64,000 nucleotides of DNA from Rhodovibrio salinarum DSM 9154 (GCF_000515255.1 NZ_KI911559.1:468149-532148), one strand, 5' to 3'; positions 39,833-51,662 are shown, counted from the stretch's first letter. Translations and numbers: made by a program. The notes: generated by a model from the letters alone, not told the origin.

Positions 39833-40660
39833 ATGGAGTTCACCGACCCGCAGATCGACCGTTACGCCCGTCACCTTGTGCTGCCGGAGATCGGCGAGCA
39901 GGGGCAGCAGCGCCTGCTCGAGTCGCGGGTCCTGGTGGTGGGCGCGGGCGGTCTGGGCGCGCCGCTCCTGACCTACCTGGCCGCCGCCGGTGTTGGCCGG
40001 CTGGGCGTGATCGACGACGATCGCGTCGAGTTGTCCAACCTGCAGCGCCAGGTCATCCATACCACCGGCGACATCGGCCGGCCGAAGGTGGCGAGCGCGG
40101 CCGATCGACTGCGGGCCCTGAACCCCGAGGTCGCGGTCGACGCCCACGACCGGCGGGTGACCCGCGCGGGCCTGGTCGAGTTGATCGGCCAGTACGATCT
40201 GGTGGCCGACGGTTCCGACAACTTCGTCACCCGTTATCTCTTGAACGACGCCTGCTATCTGGCCGGCCGGACGCTGGTGTCCGCGGCGATCATGCGCTTC
40301 GACGGGCAACTGTCGACCTTCAAGGCGCACCTGGCCGAGGATCACGGCGGCGGCCCTTGTTACCGCTGCGTCTTCGGCGCCCAGCCGGCCGATCCCAAGC
40401 AGTCCTGCGCCGACGTTGGCGTGCTGGCGATGCTGCCCGGCGTGATGGGGGCGCTGCAGGCGACCGAGGTGGGGAAGGAACTGCTCGACATCGGCGACAG
40501 CCTGTCCGGCCGGCTTGTGCTGTACGACGCGCTCGCCACCGGCTTTCGCAGCATCAAGACCCGGCGCGATCCGGCCTGTCCGCTGTGCGGCGAGCAGCCC
40601 AGCATCCGCGATCTCACCGACGTCAGCTACGGCGACACCGATCCGCTGTGCGTGGCCTGA
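39833..40660 (+). CDS. moeB: MoeB/ThiF-family adenylyltransferase
   Basis: Activates the C-terminus of a ubiquitin-like sulfur carrier (MoaD or ThiS) by adenylation. The 275-residue protein has RYARHLVLPEIGEQGQQRL, the nucleotide site VVGAGGLGAPLLTYLAAAGVG, DDDRVELSNLQRQVIH, and two CxxC zinc pairs (CYRC and CPLC). It has no rhodanese domain, so MoeB, ThiF or HesA roles remain possible. The neighbour cysK makes the sulfur donor cysteine, which fits. Confidence 0.93.
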   Translation: MEFTDPQIDRYARHLVLPEIGEQGQQRLLESRVLVVGAGGLGAPLLTYLAAAGVGRLGVIDDDRVELSNLQRQVIHTTGDIGRPKVASAADRLRALNPEVAVDAHDRRVTRAGLVELIGQYDLVADGSDNFVTRYLLNDACYLAGRTLVSAAIMRFDGQLSTFKAHLAEDHGGGPCYRCVFGAQPADPKQSCADVGVLAMLPGVMGALQATEVGKELLDIGDSLSGRLVLYDALATGFRSIKTRRDPACPLCGEQPSIRDLTDVSYGDTDPLCVA

Positions 40661-40678
40661 GGCGCGCGGCTGCCGGCC

Positions 40679-41581
40679 CTATTCTTCAGTGGCGCTGGTG
40701 ACCTCGACCGCGACGTCCATGTCCAGATAGTCGTCCGGGTAGCCGGTGAAGGTGCCCTTGAGCGGGATCGCCTGGTTTGGGTCGCGGGCGACGCCGACGC
40801 GGATCAGGTTGCCGCCGCCGACCAGACCGTTGGTCGGGTCGTATTCCACCCAGCCGGCGCCGGGCAGGTAGACCTGCACCCAGGCGTGGGTCGCGCCGGC
40901 CCCGGAGAGTGCGTGTTGCTCCGTGTCCTGCCGGGCGGGGTCGCGGGCGGGATCGTACAGGTAGCCGGAGACGAACCTGGTCGCCAGGCCCAGTGCGCGC
41001 AACGCTTCCATCATCAACAGCGCCAGGTCGCGGCAGGAGCCGGTGCCGAGATCCAGCGTCTCGACCGGCGGACGGGTGCCGATCGCATGCCGGCGCTCGT
41101 AGCCGAAGTCGCGCGCGATCGCCCGGGTGATCTCGCCCAGCAGCAGGTTGGTATCGACCGGGCCGCCGCGGTCCTCGAGAAACCGTTTCGCCCACGTATC
41201 GATCTTGTGTTCGGGATCCGGGTAGTGCCGCTCGGTCAGGCGCTGCAGATCCGGGCTCTCCTCCGCGGGGTAGGAGAAGGGATAGGTCCGGGCATGCGGG
41301 GCGAGCGGGAAGGTGGCACTGTCGCTGCCATAATGCTCGATATCGATCGTGCTCTCGAAGGTGAGCGTATCGCTCGGCTCCTGCGGGATGGCGATCGCGA
41401 TCGAGTTGGAAAACACATCGTGCAGCCAGCGCACGTCCGCCTTCGGCGAGATGCGCAGCTTGGTTGCGGTCAGCCGCAGGTCGTGGCTGTCCCGCGGGCG
41501 GAACATCAGCCGATGTTCGCCGAAGGTGACCGGCCGCTTGTAGCGGTAGGTCGTGGTATGCCGGACGCGCAGGCGTTTCAT
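40679..41581 (-). CDS. Transglutaminase-like cysteine protease family protein
   Basis: A 300-residue cytosolic protein of the family often annotated as bacterial transglutaminase-like. The N-terminal domain reads MKRLRVRHTTTYRYKRPVTF. The core has the catalytic cysteine in LGTGSCRDLALLMMEALRALG, then THAWVQVYLPGAGWVEYDPTNG (His and Asp) and IPLKGTFTGYPDDYLDM. No signal peptide is seen. Activity (proteolytic or cross-linking) is undetermined. It converges with moeB, 19 bases apart. Confidence 0.9.
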   Translation of the reverse strand: MKRLRVRHTTTYRYKRPVTFGEHRLMFRPRDSHDLRLTATKLRISPKADVRWLHDVFSNSIAIAIPQEPSDTLTFESTIDIEHYGSDSATFPLAPHARTYPFSYPAEESPDLQRLTERHYPDPEHKIDTWAKRFLEDRGGPVDTNLLLGEITRAIARDFGYERRHAIGTRPPVETLDLGTGSCRDLALLMMEALRALGLATRFVSGYLYDPARDPARQDTEQHALSGAGATHAWVQVYLPGAGWVEYDPTNGLVGGGNLIRVGVARDPNQAIPLKGTFTGYPDDYLDMDVAVEVTSATEE

Positions 41582-41682
41582 GAACGACCGGCCCTATCCG
41601 GCTGTGGTGAGGCTGTCAAATACCTGGCTTGGGTCGCGGTCACTCGGTGCGAGCTAATACTCATCCCCTTTGAGGGAGAGTA

Positions 41683-41717
41683 GATGGACCCCCCGGCCTA
41701 TGCCGGGGAGTCCCATC
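41683..41717. terminator. Extended hairpin between acnA and the transglutaminase gene
   Basis: CCCCGGC and GCCGGGG form a perfect stem around CTAT, extended outward by GATGGAC and GTCCCATC with one mismatch and a bulge. It lies 35 bases beyond the acnA stop. There is no T-run on the minus strand, so it is a structured mRNA end at least. Confidence 0.5.
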
Positions 41718-41752
41718 CTTTACGGGCATGACCAGCGTGGCCGCGTATGCCC

Positions 41753-44557
<2,805 letters not shown>

Positions 44558-44856
44558 CTGACGGCCGTCGCGCGCCGTGCGGCCGGCGCGTGGAAACGGT
44601 TGCGGCCGCTCGGGATCAAACGGGGGTCGAGCGCGCACCTCTGTTGAGGAGTGGCCGGCGACCTGCCTACTGAAGCAAGTGGCCCGCGTCGCGCCCCACC
44701 TTAGCTATATGCGCCCGCCTGTCCAGCGTGGACACCCCTCGCGGTCGGCTTTCTGGACCCTCCATCGGGCGATGGACGTGTCTGCGCGGCTGCGGCACCC
44801 TGGGCTTCGGCCGGCGCCCGGCCGGTGCCCGGATCGTGATAGAAAGGCCGCGCCCC

Positions 44857-46131
44857 ATGTCCGCGCATGCGAGCGACAGCTCCCACTACGACGCGCTGGA
44901 AACCCGCGACGCCGAGAGCCGGGCACGCGACCTGGCAGAGGTCCTGCCCAAGCAGATCGCGCATGCGCAGCAAAATTCCCGCGCCTACGCCGAGATGCTG
45001 GCGGAAGTCGATCCGCGCAGCGTCACCGATCTCCAGGCGCTGGCGAAGCTGCCGGTGACGCGCAAGCAAGACATCATGGACCGGCAGAGCCCTCAGGCCC
45101 CGCTGGGCGGCTTCAACGCCAGCGAGATCGAAGCGATGGCCCGCCTGTTCGCGTCCCCCGGGCCGGTCTACGAGCCGCAGGGCATTCGGCCGGACCACTG
45201 GCGCATGGCGCGCGGCCTGTATGCCGCCGGCTTCCATTGCGGCATGGTCGTGCACAATAGCTTTGCCTACCACCTGACGCCCGGCGGCTGGATCATGGAT
45301 AGCGGCGCGCGCGCGCTCGGCTGCCCGGTGATCCCGGCCGGCACCGGCAACAGCGCGCAGCAGGCCGCCGCGATCCATCAGTTGCGCCCGGCCGCCTTCA
45401 CCGGCACGCCGGACTATCTCAAGGTCCTGCTGGACAAGGCGGACGAACTCGGTCTCGACGCCAGCTCGATCGAGCGCGCGATGGTCTCCGGCGGCCCGCT
45501 GTTCCCCTCCCTGCGTCAGGAATACAGCGACCGCGGCGTGCTGGTGCGGCAGTGCTACGCCACCGCCGACCTTGGGCTGGTCGCCTACGAGACGACCGCT
45601 CCCGACGGTGGACCCAATCCCGGCATGGTGGTGGATGAGGGCGTGCTCGTGGAGATCGTTCGCCCCGGCACCGGCGATCCGGTGGCCGATGGCGAGGTCG
45701 GCGAGCTCGTGGTCACGACCTTCAACCCCGATTACCCGCTGATCCGCTTCGCCACCGGCGACATGTCCGCGGTGCTGTCCGGGTCCAGTCCGTGCGGGCG
45801 CACCAACACCCGGATCAAGGGCTGGATGGGCCGGGCCGACCAGACGGCGAAGGTCAAGGGCATGTTCGTCCATCCCCAGCAGATCGCCCGGGTGAGCGAG
45901 CGCCATCCGGAGATCCAGAAGGCCCGCGCCCAGGTTACCCGGGAGAACGCGCAGGACGTGCTCACCCTGGTGTGCGAGGTCGCTGGCGGCGATCAGCGCC
46001 TGGCCGAGGCCATCGCCGGCAGCCTGCACGAGGCCACCCAGCTCAAGGGCGCGGTCGCGTTCGTCGAGCCCGGCGAGCTGCCGAACGACGGCATCGTGAT
46101 CGACGATCAGCGCGAGAGCGCGGCGGGGTAG
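44857..46131 (+). CDS. PaaK-like AMP-dependent ligase family protein with altered phosphate loop
   Basis: A 424-residue protein of the phenylacetate-CoA ligase family (LAEVLPKQIAHAQQNSRAYA, YATADLGLVAYET, GRADQTAKVKGMFVHPQQIARV). The phosphate-binding loop expected as a Ser/Thr/Gly-rich run (SSGTTG type) reads FASPGPVYEP here, so the nucleotide-binding chemistry is uncertain. No aromatic catabolism genes are adjacent. Start ATG at 44857 with AAAGG upstream. Substrate unknown. Confidence 0.85.
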   Translation: MSAHASDSSHYDALETRDAESRARDLAEVLPKQIAHAQQNSRAYAEMLAEVDPRSVTDLQALAKLPVTRKQDIMDRQSPQAPLGGFNASEIEAMARLFASPGPVYEPQGIRPDHWRMARGLYAAGFHCGMVVHNSFAYHLTPGGWIMDSGARALGCPVIPAGTGNSAQQAAAIHQLRPAAFTGTPDYLKVLLDKADELGLDASSIERAMVSGGPLFPSLRQEYSDRGVLVRQCYATADLGLVAYETTAPDGGPNPGMVVDEGVLVEIVRPGTGDPVADGEVGELVVTTFNPDYPLIRFATGDMSAVLSGSSPCGRTNTRIKGWMGRADQTAKVKGMFVHPQQIARVSERHPEIQKARAQVTRENAQDVLTLVCEVAGGDQRLAEAIAGSLHEATQLKGAVAFVEPGELPNDGIVIDDQRESAAG

Positions 46132-46216
46132 GGCGGCGCGCGGCGCCGGTGCGCGCTCACCCAACAGTGAACGGCGTTGAGTGGCGTGCTGTCGGCCGCT
46201 CGGCTAGCGTGCGTCT

Positions 46217-46933
46217 ATGGCCCGTCGCTTTTTGCTGCTTGCCTTTATCCTCCTGCTGCTGCCGCCGGCTCGGTTGCTCGCGGCCGAGGACGCTCGCTCC
46301 GTGGTGGTCGAGCTGTTTACCAGCCAGGGCTGCAGTTCGTGCCCGCCGGCTGACCGGCTGCTGGGCGAGTTGAAGGGCCGGCCGGGTGTGATCGCGTTGT
46401 CGCTGCACGTCGACTACTGGGACTACATCGGTTGGCAGGACCCGTACGGCCTTGCCCGCCACACCAACCGGCAACAGGCGTACCGACACCGGTTGGGTCT
46501 GGATTACGTCTATACCCCGCAGATCGTGGTCGACGGTGCGCTGCAGGCCGTCGGCTCGCGGCGGCAGGCGGTGCTGGACCAACTTGCCCGGGCCCGGCAG
46601 CGCCCATCCGCCGTGCGTCCCCAGCTGGCGGAGGACCGAGCGGTGATTCCGGCGGCAACGGTCGACAGGGAGGCGCGTGTCTGGCTGGTCACCTTCGACG
46701 CCCGCCACGCCACCGACGTTGCGGACGGGGAGAATGCCGGCGACCGGCTGGTCAACCACAACGTGGTGCGTAGTTGGCAGGACCTGGGTGCCTACACCGG
46801 CGCCCGGCGGGATATCTCGCTGGATTTGGCCGAGGCCCGCGCAGCCGGACGCAGCGGGTGTGCGCTGTTGGTGCAACAGGACGGCACCGGCGCGATCCTG
46901 GGCGCGGCGATGCGGCGGTTCGACGAAGGCTAG
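46217..46933 (+). CDS. DUF1223 thioredoxin-like exported protein
   Basis: A 238-residue protein with a signal peptide RRFLLLAFILLLLPPARLL, then VVELFTSQGCSSCPPADRLL. The CSSC site and the DYVYTPQIVVDG segment (cis-Pro) mark a thioredoxin-like fold of the DUF1223 family. The rest (NVVRSWQDLGAYTGA, SGCALLVQQDGTGAILGA) also matches that family. The function is unknown; a periplasmic disulfide or copper-related role is possible. Confidence 0.9.
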   Translation: MARRFLLLAFILLLLPPARLLAAEDARSVVVELFTSQGCSSCPPADRLLGELKGRPGVIALSLHVDYWDYIGWQDPYGLARHTNRQQAYRHRLGLDYVYTPQIVVDGALQAVGSRRQAVLDQLARARQRPSAVRPQLAEDRAVIPAATVDREARVWLVTFDARHATDVADGENAGDRLVNHNVVRSWQDLGAYTGARRDISLDLAEARAAGRSGCALLVQQDGTGAILGAAMRRFDEG

Positions 46934-46957
46934 GCGCGGCGGTCGGGCCGCGGTCCC

Positions 46958-47626
46958 TCACTCTTTCACGTACGCCACCGTCAGGTTGTTTGCCGGCATC
47001 TCGACCACCTCCTGGCGGGCGAAGCCGTTTGCGGCCGCCAGCGCGTCGACGTCCTCCAGGTCGCGCACGCCCCAGCTGGGGTCGCTGGCGCGCAGGCTGG
47101 CGTCGAACCGGGCGTTGCTGTCGGAGGTATGTGCGCCATTGCGTTTGAAGGGGCCGTAAAGCACCAGCGGGGCGCCCTGCGGCAAAATGCCCGCGGCGCC
47201 GGCGAACAGACCCGCGGCGGCGGCCCAGGGGGCGATGTGGATTAGGTTGATGCACACGACCGCGCGCGCCTGGCGCACCGGCCAGGGGGTGTGTCGGACG
47301 TCCAGCGCGATCGCCGGCTGAATGGTCCGCACGCCCTGCGCCTGGGCGTGGGCGTCGATCGAGCTGCGCATCTCGGGGTCCGCGTCGGACGGTTGCCAGA
47401 CCAGCGGGCGCAGGTTCTGGGCGAACCAGACGGCGTGCTCGCCGGTGCCGCTGGCGATCTCCAGCACTGTCCCCTCGGCCGGCAGCAGGCGCATCAGCAC
47501 CTCCAGGATCGGGCCCCGGTTGCGTTGTGTCGCCGGGGCGTGCAGGCGGCCATCGGCGCCGCTCGGGGCTTCGTCGGCATGTGTGCTGGCCGGGCCGAGG
47601 GCATCGTGATAGCGCGGGTCGGTCAT
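46958..47626 (-). CDS. DUF938 SAM-dependent methyltransferase-like protein
   Basis: A 222-residue cytosolic protein. It has PATQRNRGPILEVLMRLLP, the SAM-site glycine run VLEIASGTGEHAVWFAQNLRP, WQPSDADPEMRSSI, and CINLIHIAPWAAAAGLFAGA with LVLYGPFKRNGAHTSDSN, the DUF938 pattern. The substrate is unknown. The ATG at 47626 (MTDPRYHDAL) is chosen; the frame is open further upstream. It is divergent from the TerB gene. Confidence 0.9.
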   Translation of the reverse strand: MTDPRYHDALGPASTHADEAPSGADGRLHAPATQRNRGPILEVLMRLLPAEGTVLEIASGTGEHAVWFAQNLRPLVWQPSDADPEMRSSIDAHAQAQGVRTIQPAIALDVRHTPWPVRQARAVVCINLIHIAPWAAAAGLFAGAAGILPQGAPLVLYGPFKRNGAHTSDSNARFDASLRASDPSWGVRDLEDVDALAAANGFARQEVVEMPANNLTVAYVKE

Positions 47627-47791
47627 GGCGGCGAGAGGGTCCGAAAAGTGGCAGGATAGGAATCCGAAGGGGGTGGACTTCGGGGTGTGAAAGCGCGATC
47701 TACCGGGACGCAAGACAGCGGCGCAATGCCGCGCAAACCCGCAATCTGCCTAGGGTTGCCCGGGCAAATAACCGCGTGATACGGAGCTTAC

Positions 47792-48250
47792 ATGCTCGAG
47801 CGGATCAAGGCCATTCTGCGCGACCGGCCGGTCGCTGCGGACACCGGCGGTTTCGATCAACTGCAGGTCGCTGTGGCGGTGCTGTTGGTGGAAGCCGCAC
47901 GCATGGACAACGACTTCGATGCCGACGAACGCACGGCGATCGCCAATCTGCTGCAGCGCCGCTTCGACCTCGACGCGGACGCGGCGGAGAAGCTGCTCGC
48001 CCAGGCGGAGCAAAGGGCCCAGGGGTCGGTGGAGTTCTACACCCTGACGCGCACGGTGAAGGACGCCTTCGAGCACGAGGATCGGGTGGAGTTCATGCAG
48101 ATGCTGTGGGAGGTGGCCTACGCCGACGGCGAACTGCACGACCACGAGGCGAATCTGATGCGCCGCGTGACCGGACTGATGTACGTCACCGACCTGGAGA
48201 GCGGCGAGGCGCGCAAACGCGCATTGCGCCAGCTGGGCTACGAAGCCTGA
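47792..48250 (+). CDS. TerB-like tellurite-resistance family protein
   Basis: A 152-residue all-helical protein. It has LQVAVAVLLVEAARMDNDFDADER, typical of TerB's first metal-binding helix pair, and LWEVAYADGELHDHEANLMRRV, which repeats the Asp-rich motif in the second half. TerB-like proteins sit at the membrane or cytosol; the function outside tellurite operons is unclear. No other ter genes are near. Confidence 0.9.
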   Translation: MLERIKAILRDRPVAADTGGFDQLQVAVAVLLVEAARMDNDFDADERTAIANLLQRRFDLDADAAEKLLAQAEQRAQGSVEFYTLTRTVKDAFEHEDRVEFMQMLWEVAYADGELHDHEANLMRRVTGLMYVTDLESGEARKRALRQLGYEA

Positions 48251-48394
48251 ACCGATCGGCTATTGGATTATGCCGTCGGGCCCGCGCGCCCCGCACAGTG
48301 GCTGCGCCGGCCCGCCAGGCTTGGCTGAGATGAGGAAGCGAGCACCGGCGGCGGCCAGCTATGGCACCGGCCGGTCCACGAAGAGGAAGACGCG

Positions 48395-48736
48395 ATGACC
48401 TACGTCGTCACCGAAGACTGCATCAAATGCAAGTACACCGACTGCGTCGAGGTGTGCCCGGTCGACTGCTTCTATGAAGGCGAGAATATGCTCGTCATCC
48501 ACCCCGACGAGTGCATCGACTGCGGCGTGTGCGAGCCGGAGTGCCCGCCGGAGGCGATCATCCCGGACACCGATCCGGAAGCCGAGCAGTGGATCGAGCT
48601 CAATACCAAGTACGCCGAATTGTGGCCGAATATCACCCGGAAGAAGGACGCGATGCCCGAGGCCGACTCGTGGGACGGGGTGGAGAATAAGTACGAGGAG
48701 CATTTCTCCGCCGAGCCTGGCACCGGCGATCAGTAG
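48395..48736 (+). CDS. fdxA: Ferredoxin FdxA (7Fe-8S type)
   Basis: A 113-residue electron carrier. Seven conserved cysteines form the 3Fe-4S plus 4Fe-4S arrangement ([20 protein letters not shown], then [18 protein letters not shown]). The C-terminal tail ([19 protein letters not shown]) is the usual extension of this family. It precedes carD after an 807-base gap; the fdxA-carD order is common in alphaproteobacteria. Confidence 0.97.
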   Translation: MTYVVTEDCIKCKYTDCVEVCPVDCFYEGENMLVIHPDECIDCGVCEPECPPEAIIPDTDPEAEQWIELNTKYAELWPNITRKKDAMPEADSWDGVENKYEEHFSAEPGTGDQ

Positions 48737-49543
48737 GCCGACGGCTCTTCTCTATCGAACGGTGTTCTCTCCGGCCCGTGCTGCGGCATGGGCCGGAAGT
48801 GCTTTGTGAACGGGCTTGGGCGTGTCGGGTTCCGGGACTGGCGGGCATAGCAAAGGTGCGCCCGCCGTCTTGAGTGTCCCATTCAGCGCATGGCTGTGTT
48901 GTGAGGTCCGCCGGTCCGTATGCTGCGGCGCCACAAGACGCCCGGCAGTCGTGGGCTTTGCGCCCTCTTTCCTGGGGCGTGAAACCCGCCCGAAACGGGC
49001 GTTCTTCGCTGCGCGAACGTTGTCTGCCACAAAAAGGTAATGTATAACAGTGGACTGTTCGGCGATGGCGCGCGGAGTCTTATCCGCCTCGGCCTGCGCC
49101 ACTGTCCGAACCGGGTTCCGCAACGCATCTTGCGTTCGCGGAATCGGCCAGATGCCATCCGCAGGTCGACCCGGTCGAGTTTGCCCGGTCGGCGTCTTTG
49201 CGGGTGTTGCATCGAAGCGGGGCTTGGCTCCCCTCACGCCGACCGACGCGACCGCGCCCAAGGGGGCGCACCCTTAAGGATCGCACGCGCCATCGCTGAA
49301 AGTCTTGAGGCCACGGCCGTTTCGAGCGGTTCCGTGACCCCGGCTTAGTATCGCGTTTTAGCGTCCCTCCAAGGGACGGCTGGCATGGCGTAGGCGTTAG
49401 CGGGGCTTGTGCGCACCGGCAACGGCGGGGGTGATGAGACCGGCCCCGGTGACCGGGGGCAGACGATACGGGCGGATACAGGCGCCGCATGGCGCGGAGA
49501 TCAAACGGGCGCAGTGAAACACGCTTAAGGAATGGGATCGGAC
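48737..49543. other. Long intergenic region between fdxA and carD
   Basis: About 807 bases with no supportable gene. The frames are atypical in composition for proteins, including a 169-codon minus-strand frame. It contains hairpins: CGCCCG-AAA-CGGGCG with a short TTCTT tail at 48987-49006, and CGTCCCT-CCA-AGGGACG at 49362-49378. It may hold a long 5' leader of carD or an unrecognised small RNA. Confidence 0.5.
48987..49006 (+). terminator. Terminator-like hairpin downstream of fdxA
   Basis: A perfect 6-bp stem CGCCCG/CGGGCG with an AAA loop is followed by TTCTT. It is 250 bases after fdxA and could end its transcript or that of an unannotated RNA in between. Confidence 0.45.
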
Positions 49544-50059
49544 ATGGCGACGGCCAACGCGAAGAAGAAAGATGTCCCCTTCAATACCGGCGATTACGTC
49601 GTTTACCCGACGCATGGCGTCGGCAAGGTGATGGGCCTGGAGACGACGGAAATCTCGGGCAGCGAGCTGGAGCTGATCGTCATCAAGTTCGACAAGGACC
49701 GCATGACCCTGCGTGTACCGGTGTCGAAGGCGAACAACGCCGGGCTGCGCAAGCTCTCGACCAAGAAGGTCATGGAGAACGCCCTGACCACGCTGAAGGG
49801 GCGCGCGCGTGCCAAGAAGACGATGTGGAGCCGTCGCGCCCAGGAGTACGAGGCCAAGATCAACTCCGGCGATCCGGTGTCGATCGCTGAGGTCGTGCGC
49901 GACCTGTACCGCGGTGAGGATCAGGGCGAGCAGTCCTACAGCGAGCGGCAGATGTACCAGGCCGCGCTTGAGCGCCTGGCCCGCGAGTTCGCGGCGATGG
50001 AGCACATCGACGAGCGCGCCGCGGCGGAGAAGCTTGAAGGCGTGCTGAAGGCGGCGTAA
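49544..50059 (+). CDS. carD: CarD family transcriptional regulator
   Basis: An RNA polymerase-binding regulator that stabilises open promoter complexes. The 171-residue protein has the RNAP-interaction domain (FNTGDYVVYPTHGVGKVMGLE, residues 12-70) and a helical C-terminal domain with AKKTMWSRRAQEYEAKINSG, typical of alphaproteobacterial CarD. The ATG at 49544 (MATANAKKKDV) is preferred over 49532 because the AAGGA upstream is better spaced for it. It is an important general regulator in this class. Confidence 0.95.
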   Translation: MATANAKKKDVPFNTGDYVVYPTHGVGKVMGLETTEISGSELELIVIKFDKDRMTLRVPVSKANNAGLRKLSTKKVMENALTTLKGRARAKKTMWSRRAQEYEAKINSGDPVSIAEVVRDLYRGEDQGEQSYSERQMYQAALERLAREFAAMEHIDERAAAEKLEGVLKAA

Positions 50060-50069
50060 CGCCGCTAGC

Positions 50070-50106
50070 GCGCAGCCTTCTGCGTGCGTGGTTTGGCTGC
50101 GCACGC
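50070..50106 (+). terminator. Two alternative hairpins just after carD
   Basis: GCGCAGCC (50070-50077) pairs with GGCTGCGC (50095-50102), while GCGTGCG (50082-50088) pairs with CGCACGC (50100-50106). The two structures share the right arm region and cannot form together. No T-run follows. This could be a mutually exclusive pair or a simple stable mRNA end. Confidence 0.35.
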
Positions 50107-50257
50107 GGGCTGCGCCTTATACCGCTTCCGCGACCTTTCGTGACGGGCCTGCGCGGGCTACAACGCCGGCGCGGGCCCGTTCGTTTCTGGCGGGGTCGCC
50201 TTTTGCCGCCGGCCCCGCGAGGGGCCGCCGTCCACCGCCGGAGTCCACAGCTGCTCC

Positions 50258-51079
50258 ATGAGCCAACGGCGATTCGCCAGTCTGGAACGCGCGGAGCGTA
50301 TCTGGGCCATTCCCGCCATCCACGGGGAGGCCGAACGCCTCGCGCGTGTTCACGACCAGATCTGGCCTGACCTCGCCCCCGGCGACAGGGTGGTCTACCT
50401 GGGGAACCTGATTGGTGGCGGTCTGGACCGGCAAGGCCACGGTGCGACCGCGATCTGCGCCACGCTGGACGAGCTGCTCGACTTCCGTCGGGCGGTGATC
50501 GCCATGCCGGGCGCGTTTGCCTGCCACGTTGTCTACCTGCGCGGGAGCCAGGAGGTGATGTGGCAGCAGCTGCTGCAGTTGCAGTTCACGCCGGACCCCG
50601 TGGCGGCGCTTAACTGGATGGCCCCGCGTGGCGTGCGCGCGACGTTGGAAGCCTATGGCGGCGACGTCGACGCCGGCCTGCGCGCGGCGCGGGCGGGCAC
50701 GGTCGCGCTGACCCGCTGGACCGGGCAGGTTCGCCGGGCGATGCAGGCCCATCACGGCCATTCGGAACTCCTAGGGCGTCTGCACAACGCTGCCGAGACT
50801 GGGCCGGGGGGCGCGCTGTTCGTGCACACCGGCCTGTCACCCGACCGGCCGCTGGACCGCCAGGGCGATCTGTTCTGGTGGCATGGCGGCGGGTTTTCAC
50901 GCCTGACCGGCGGTTACGGTGATTATGCCCGCGTCGTGCGCGGCTACGACCCCGGTGGTGGCACGCCCACGGACGAAACCCACAAATTGAGCCTCGATAT
51001 CGGCTGCGGGCGCGGCGGGCCGCTCCAGGCCGCCTGCCTGGACCGTTACGGCCACGTGTTGGGCACGGTCGAGGGCTAG
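50258..51079 (+). CDS. Metallophosphatase-like protein that has lost most catalytic residues
   Basis: A 273-residue protein with the order of the PPP (serine/threonine phosphatase) fold, but degenerate motifs. The GDxHG motif reads PAIHG, GDxxDRG reads GNLIGGG, GNHE reads GSQE, and the later GHT reads GYD. Only the two histidines (in PAIHG and FVHTG) remain. Flanking sequence still fits the family (VVYLGN, FVHTGLSPDRPLD, SLDIGCGRGGPL). It lies 198 bases after carD, divergent from nothing nearby. It is likely a pseudo-enzyme with a binding or scaffold role, or a family variant using other ligands. Confidence 0.8.
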   Translation: MSQRRFASLERAERIWAIPAIHGEAERLARVHDQIWPDLAPGDRVVYLGNLIGGGLDRQGHGATAICATLDELLDFRRAVIAMPGAFACHVVYLRGSQEVMWQQLLQLQFTPDPVAALNWMAPRGVRATLEAYGGDVDAGLRAARAGTVALTRWTGQVRRAMQAHHGHSELLGRLHNAAETGPGGALFVHTGLSPDRPLDRQGDLFWWHGGGFSRLTGGYGDYARVVRGYDPGGGTPTDETHKLSLDIGCGRGGPLQAACLDRYGHVLGTVEG

Positions 51080-51192
51080 ACGCGATCCGGTGCAGCCGGA
51101 CGCTTTGTCTCAGCCAGCCCGGCTTGACCTTCCTGTTACGGGAAGCTCGATACCCGTTATTGATTGGACACGGGGGTCGGAGGAGACGTGTG

Positions 51193-51657
51193 ATGCGGCG
51201 CACGGTCTGGGCGTTTTGTGCGCTTGTGCTCGCCGGTGTGGCGGCGCTCGGGGGCATGCGGTTGATCGGCGAGGGTGTGTCGGGCGGCACTCGCATGACG
51301 GCCGAGGACATTGCCGCGGGCCAACGACTGTATCAGGCGAATTGTGCCGCCTGCCACGGCGCCAACGGCCAGGGGCAGGCGAACTGGCGCCAGCGCCGGC
51401 CCGACGGCAAGCTGCCCGCCCCACCGCTCAACGGTGATGGTCATGCGTGGCATCACCCTGACGGCCAGCTGTTTGCCATGGTTGAGTTGGGCATCGAGGC
51501 GCTGGTGCCGGAGGGTTACCAGTCCGACATGCAAGGCTTCGGCGACCGGCTGAGTGATCGCGAGATCCGTCAGCTGCTGGCCTACGTGAAGTCGATGTGG
51601 TCTACCGAGAAGCAGGCCCGGCAGCAAAAGATCACCGCGCGGGCCCGCCAGGACTAA
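51193..51657 (+). CDS. Membrane-anchored mono-heme cytochrome c
   Basis: A 154-residue protein with an N-terminal helix VWAFCALVLAGVAALGGMRLIGEG (signal or anchor) and one heme motif CAACHGANGQG. The axial methionine is likely in SDMQGFGDRLSDREI, near a cytochrome c class I C-terminus (IRQLLAYVKSMW). The ATG at 51193 has GGAGGAG upstream. The electron partner is unknown; the upstream neighbour is the phosphatase-like gene, 113 bases away. Confidence 0.9.
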   Translation: MRRTVWAFCALVLAGVAALGGMRLIGEGVSGGTRMTAEDIAAGQRLYQANCAACHGANGQGQANWRQRRPDGKLPAPPLNGDGHAWHHPDGQLFAMVELGIEALVPEGYQSDMQGFGDRLSDREIRQLLAYVKSMWSTEKQARQQKITARARQD

Positions 51658-51662
51658 CGCTG

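Noticed and set aside
48752-49261. 169-codon minus-strand frame in the fdxA-carD gap
   Set aside because: Atypical composition, no start signal and no motif; not supported as a gene.
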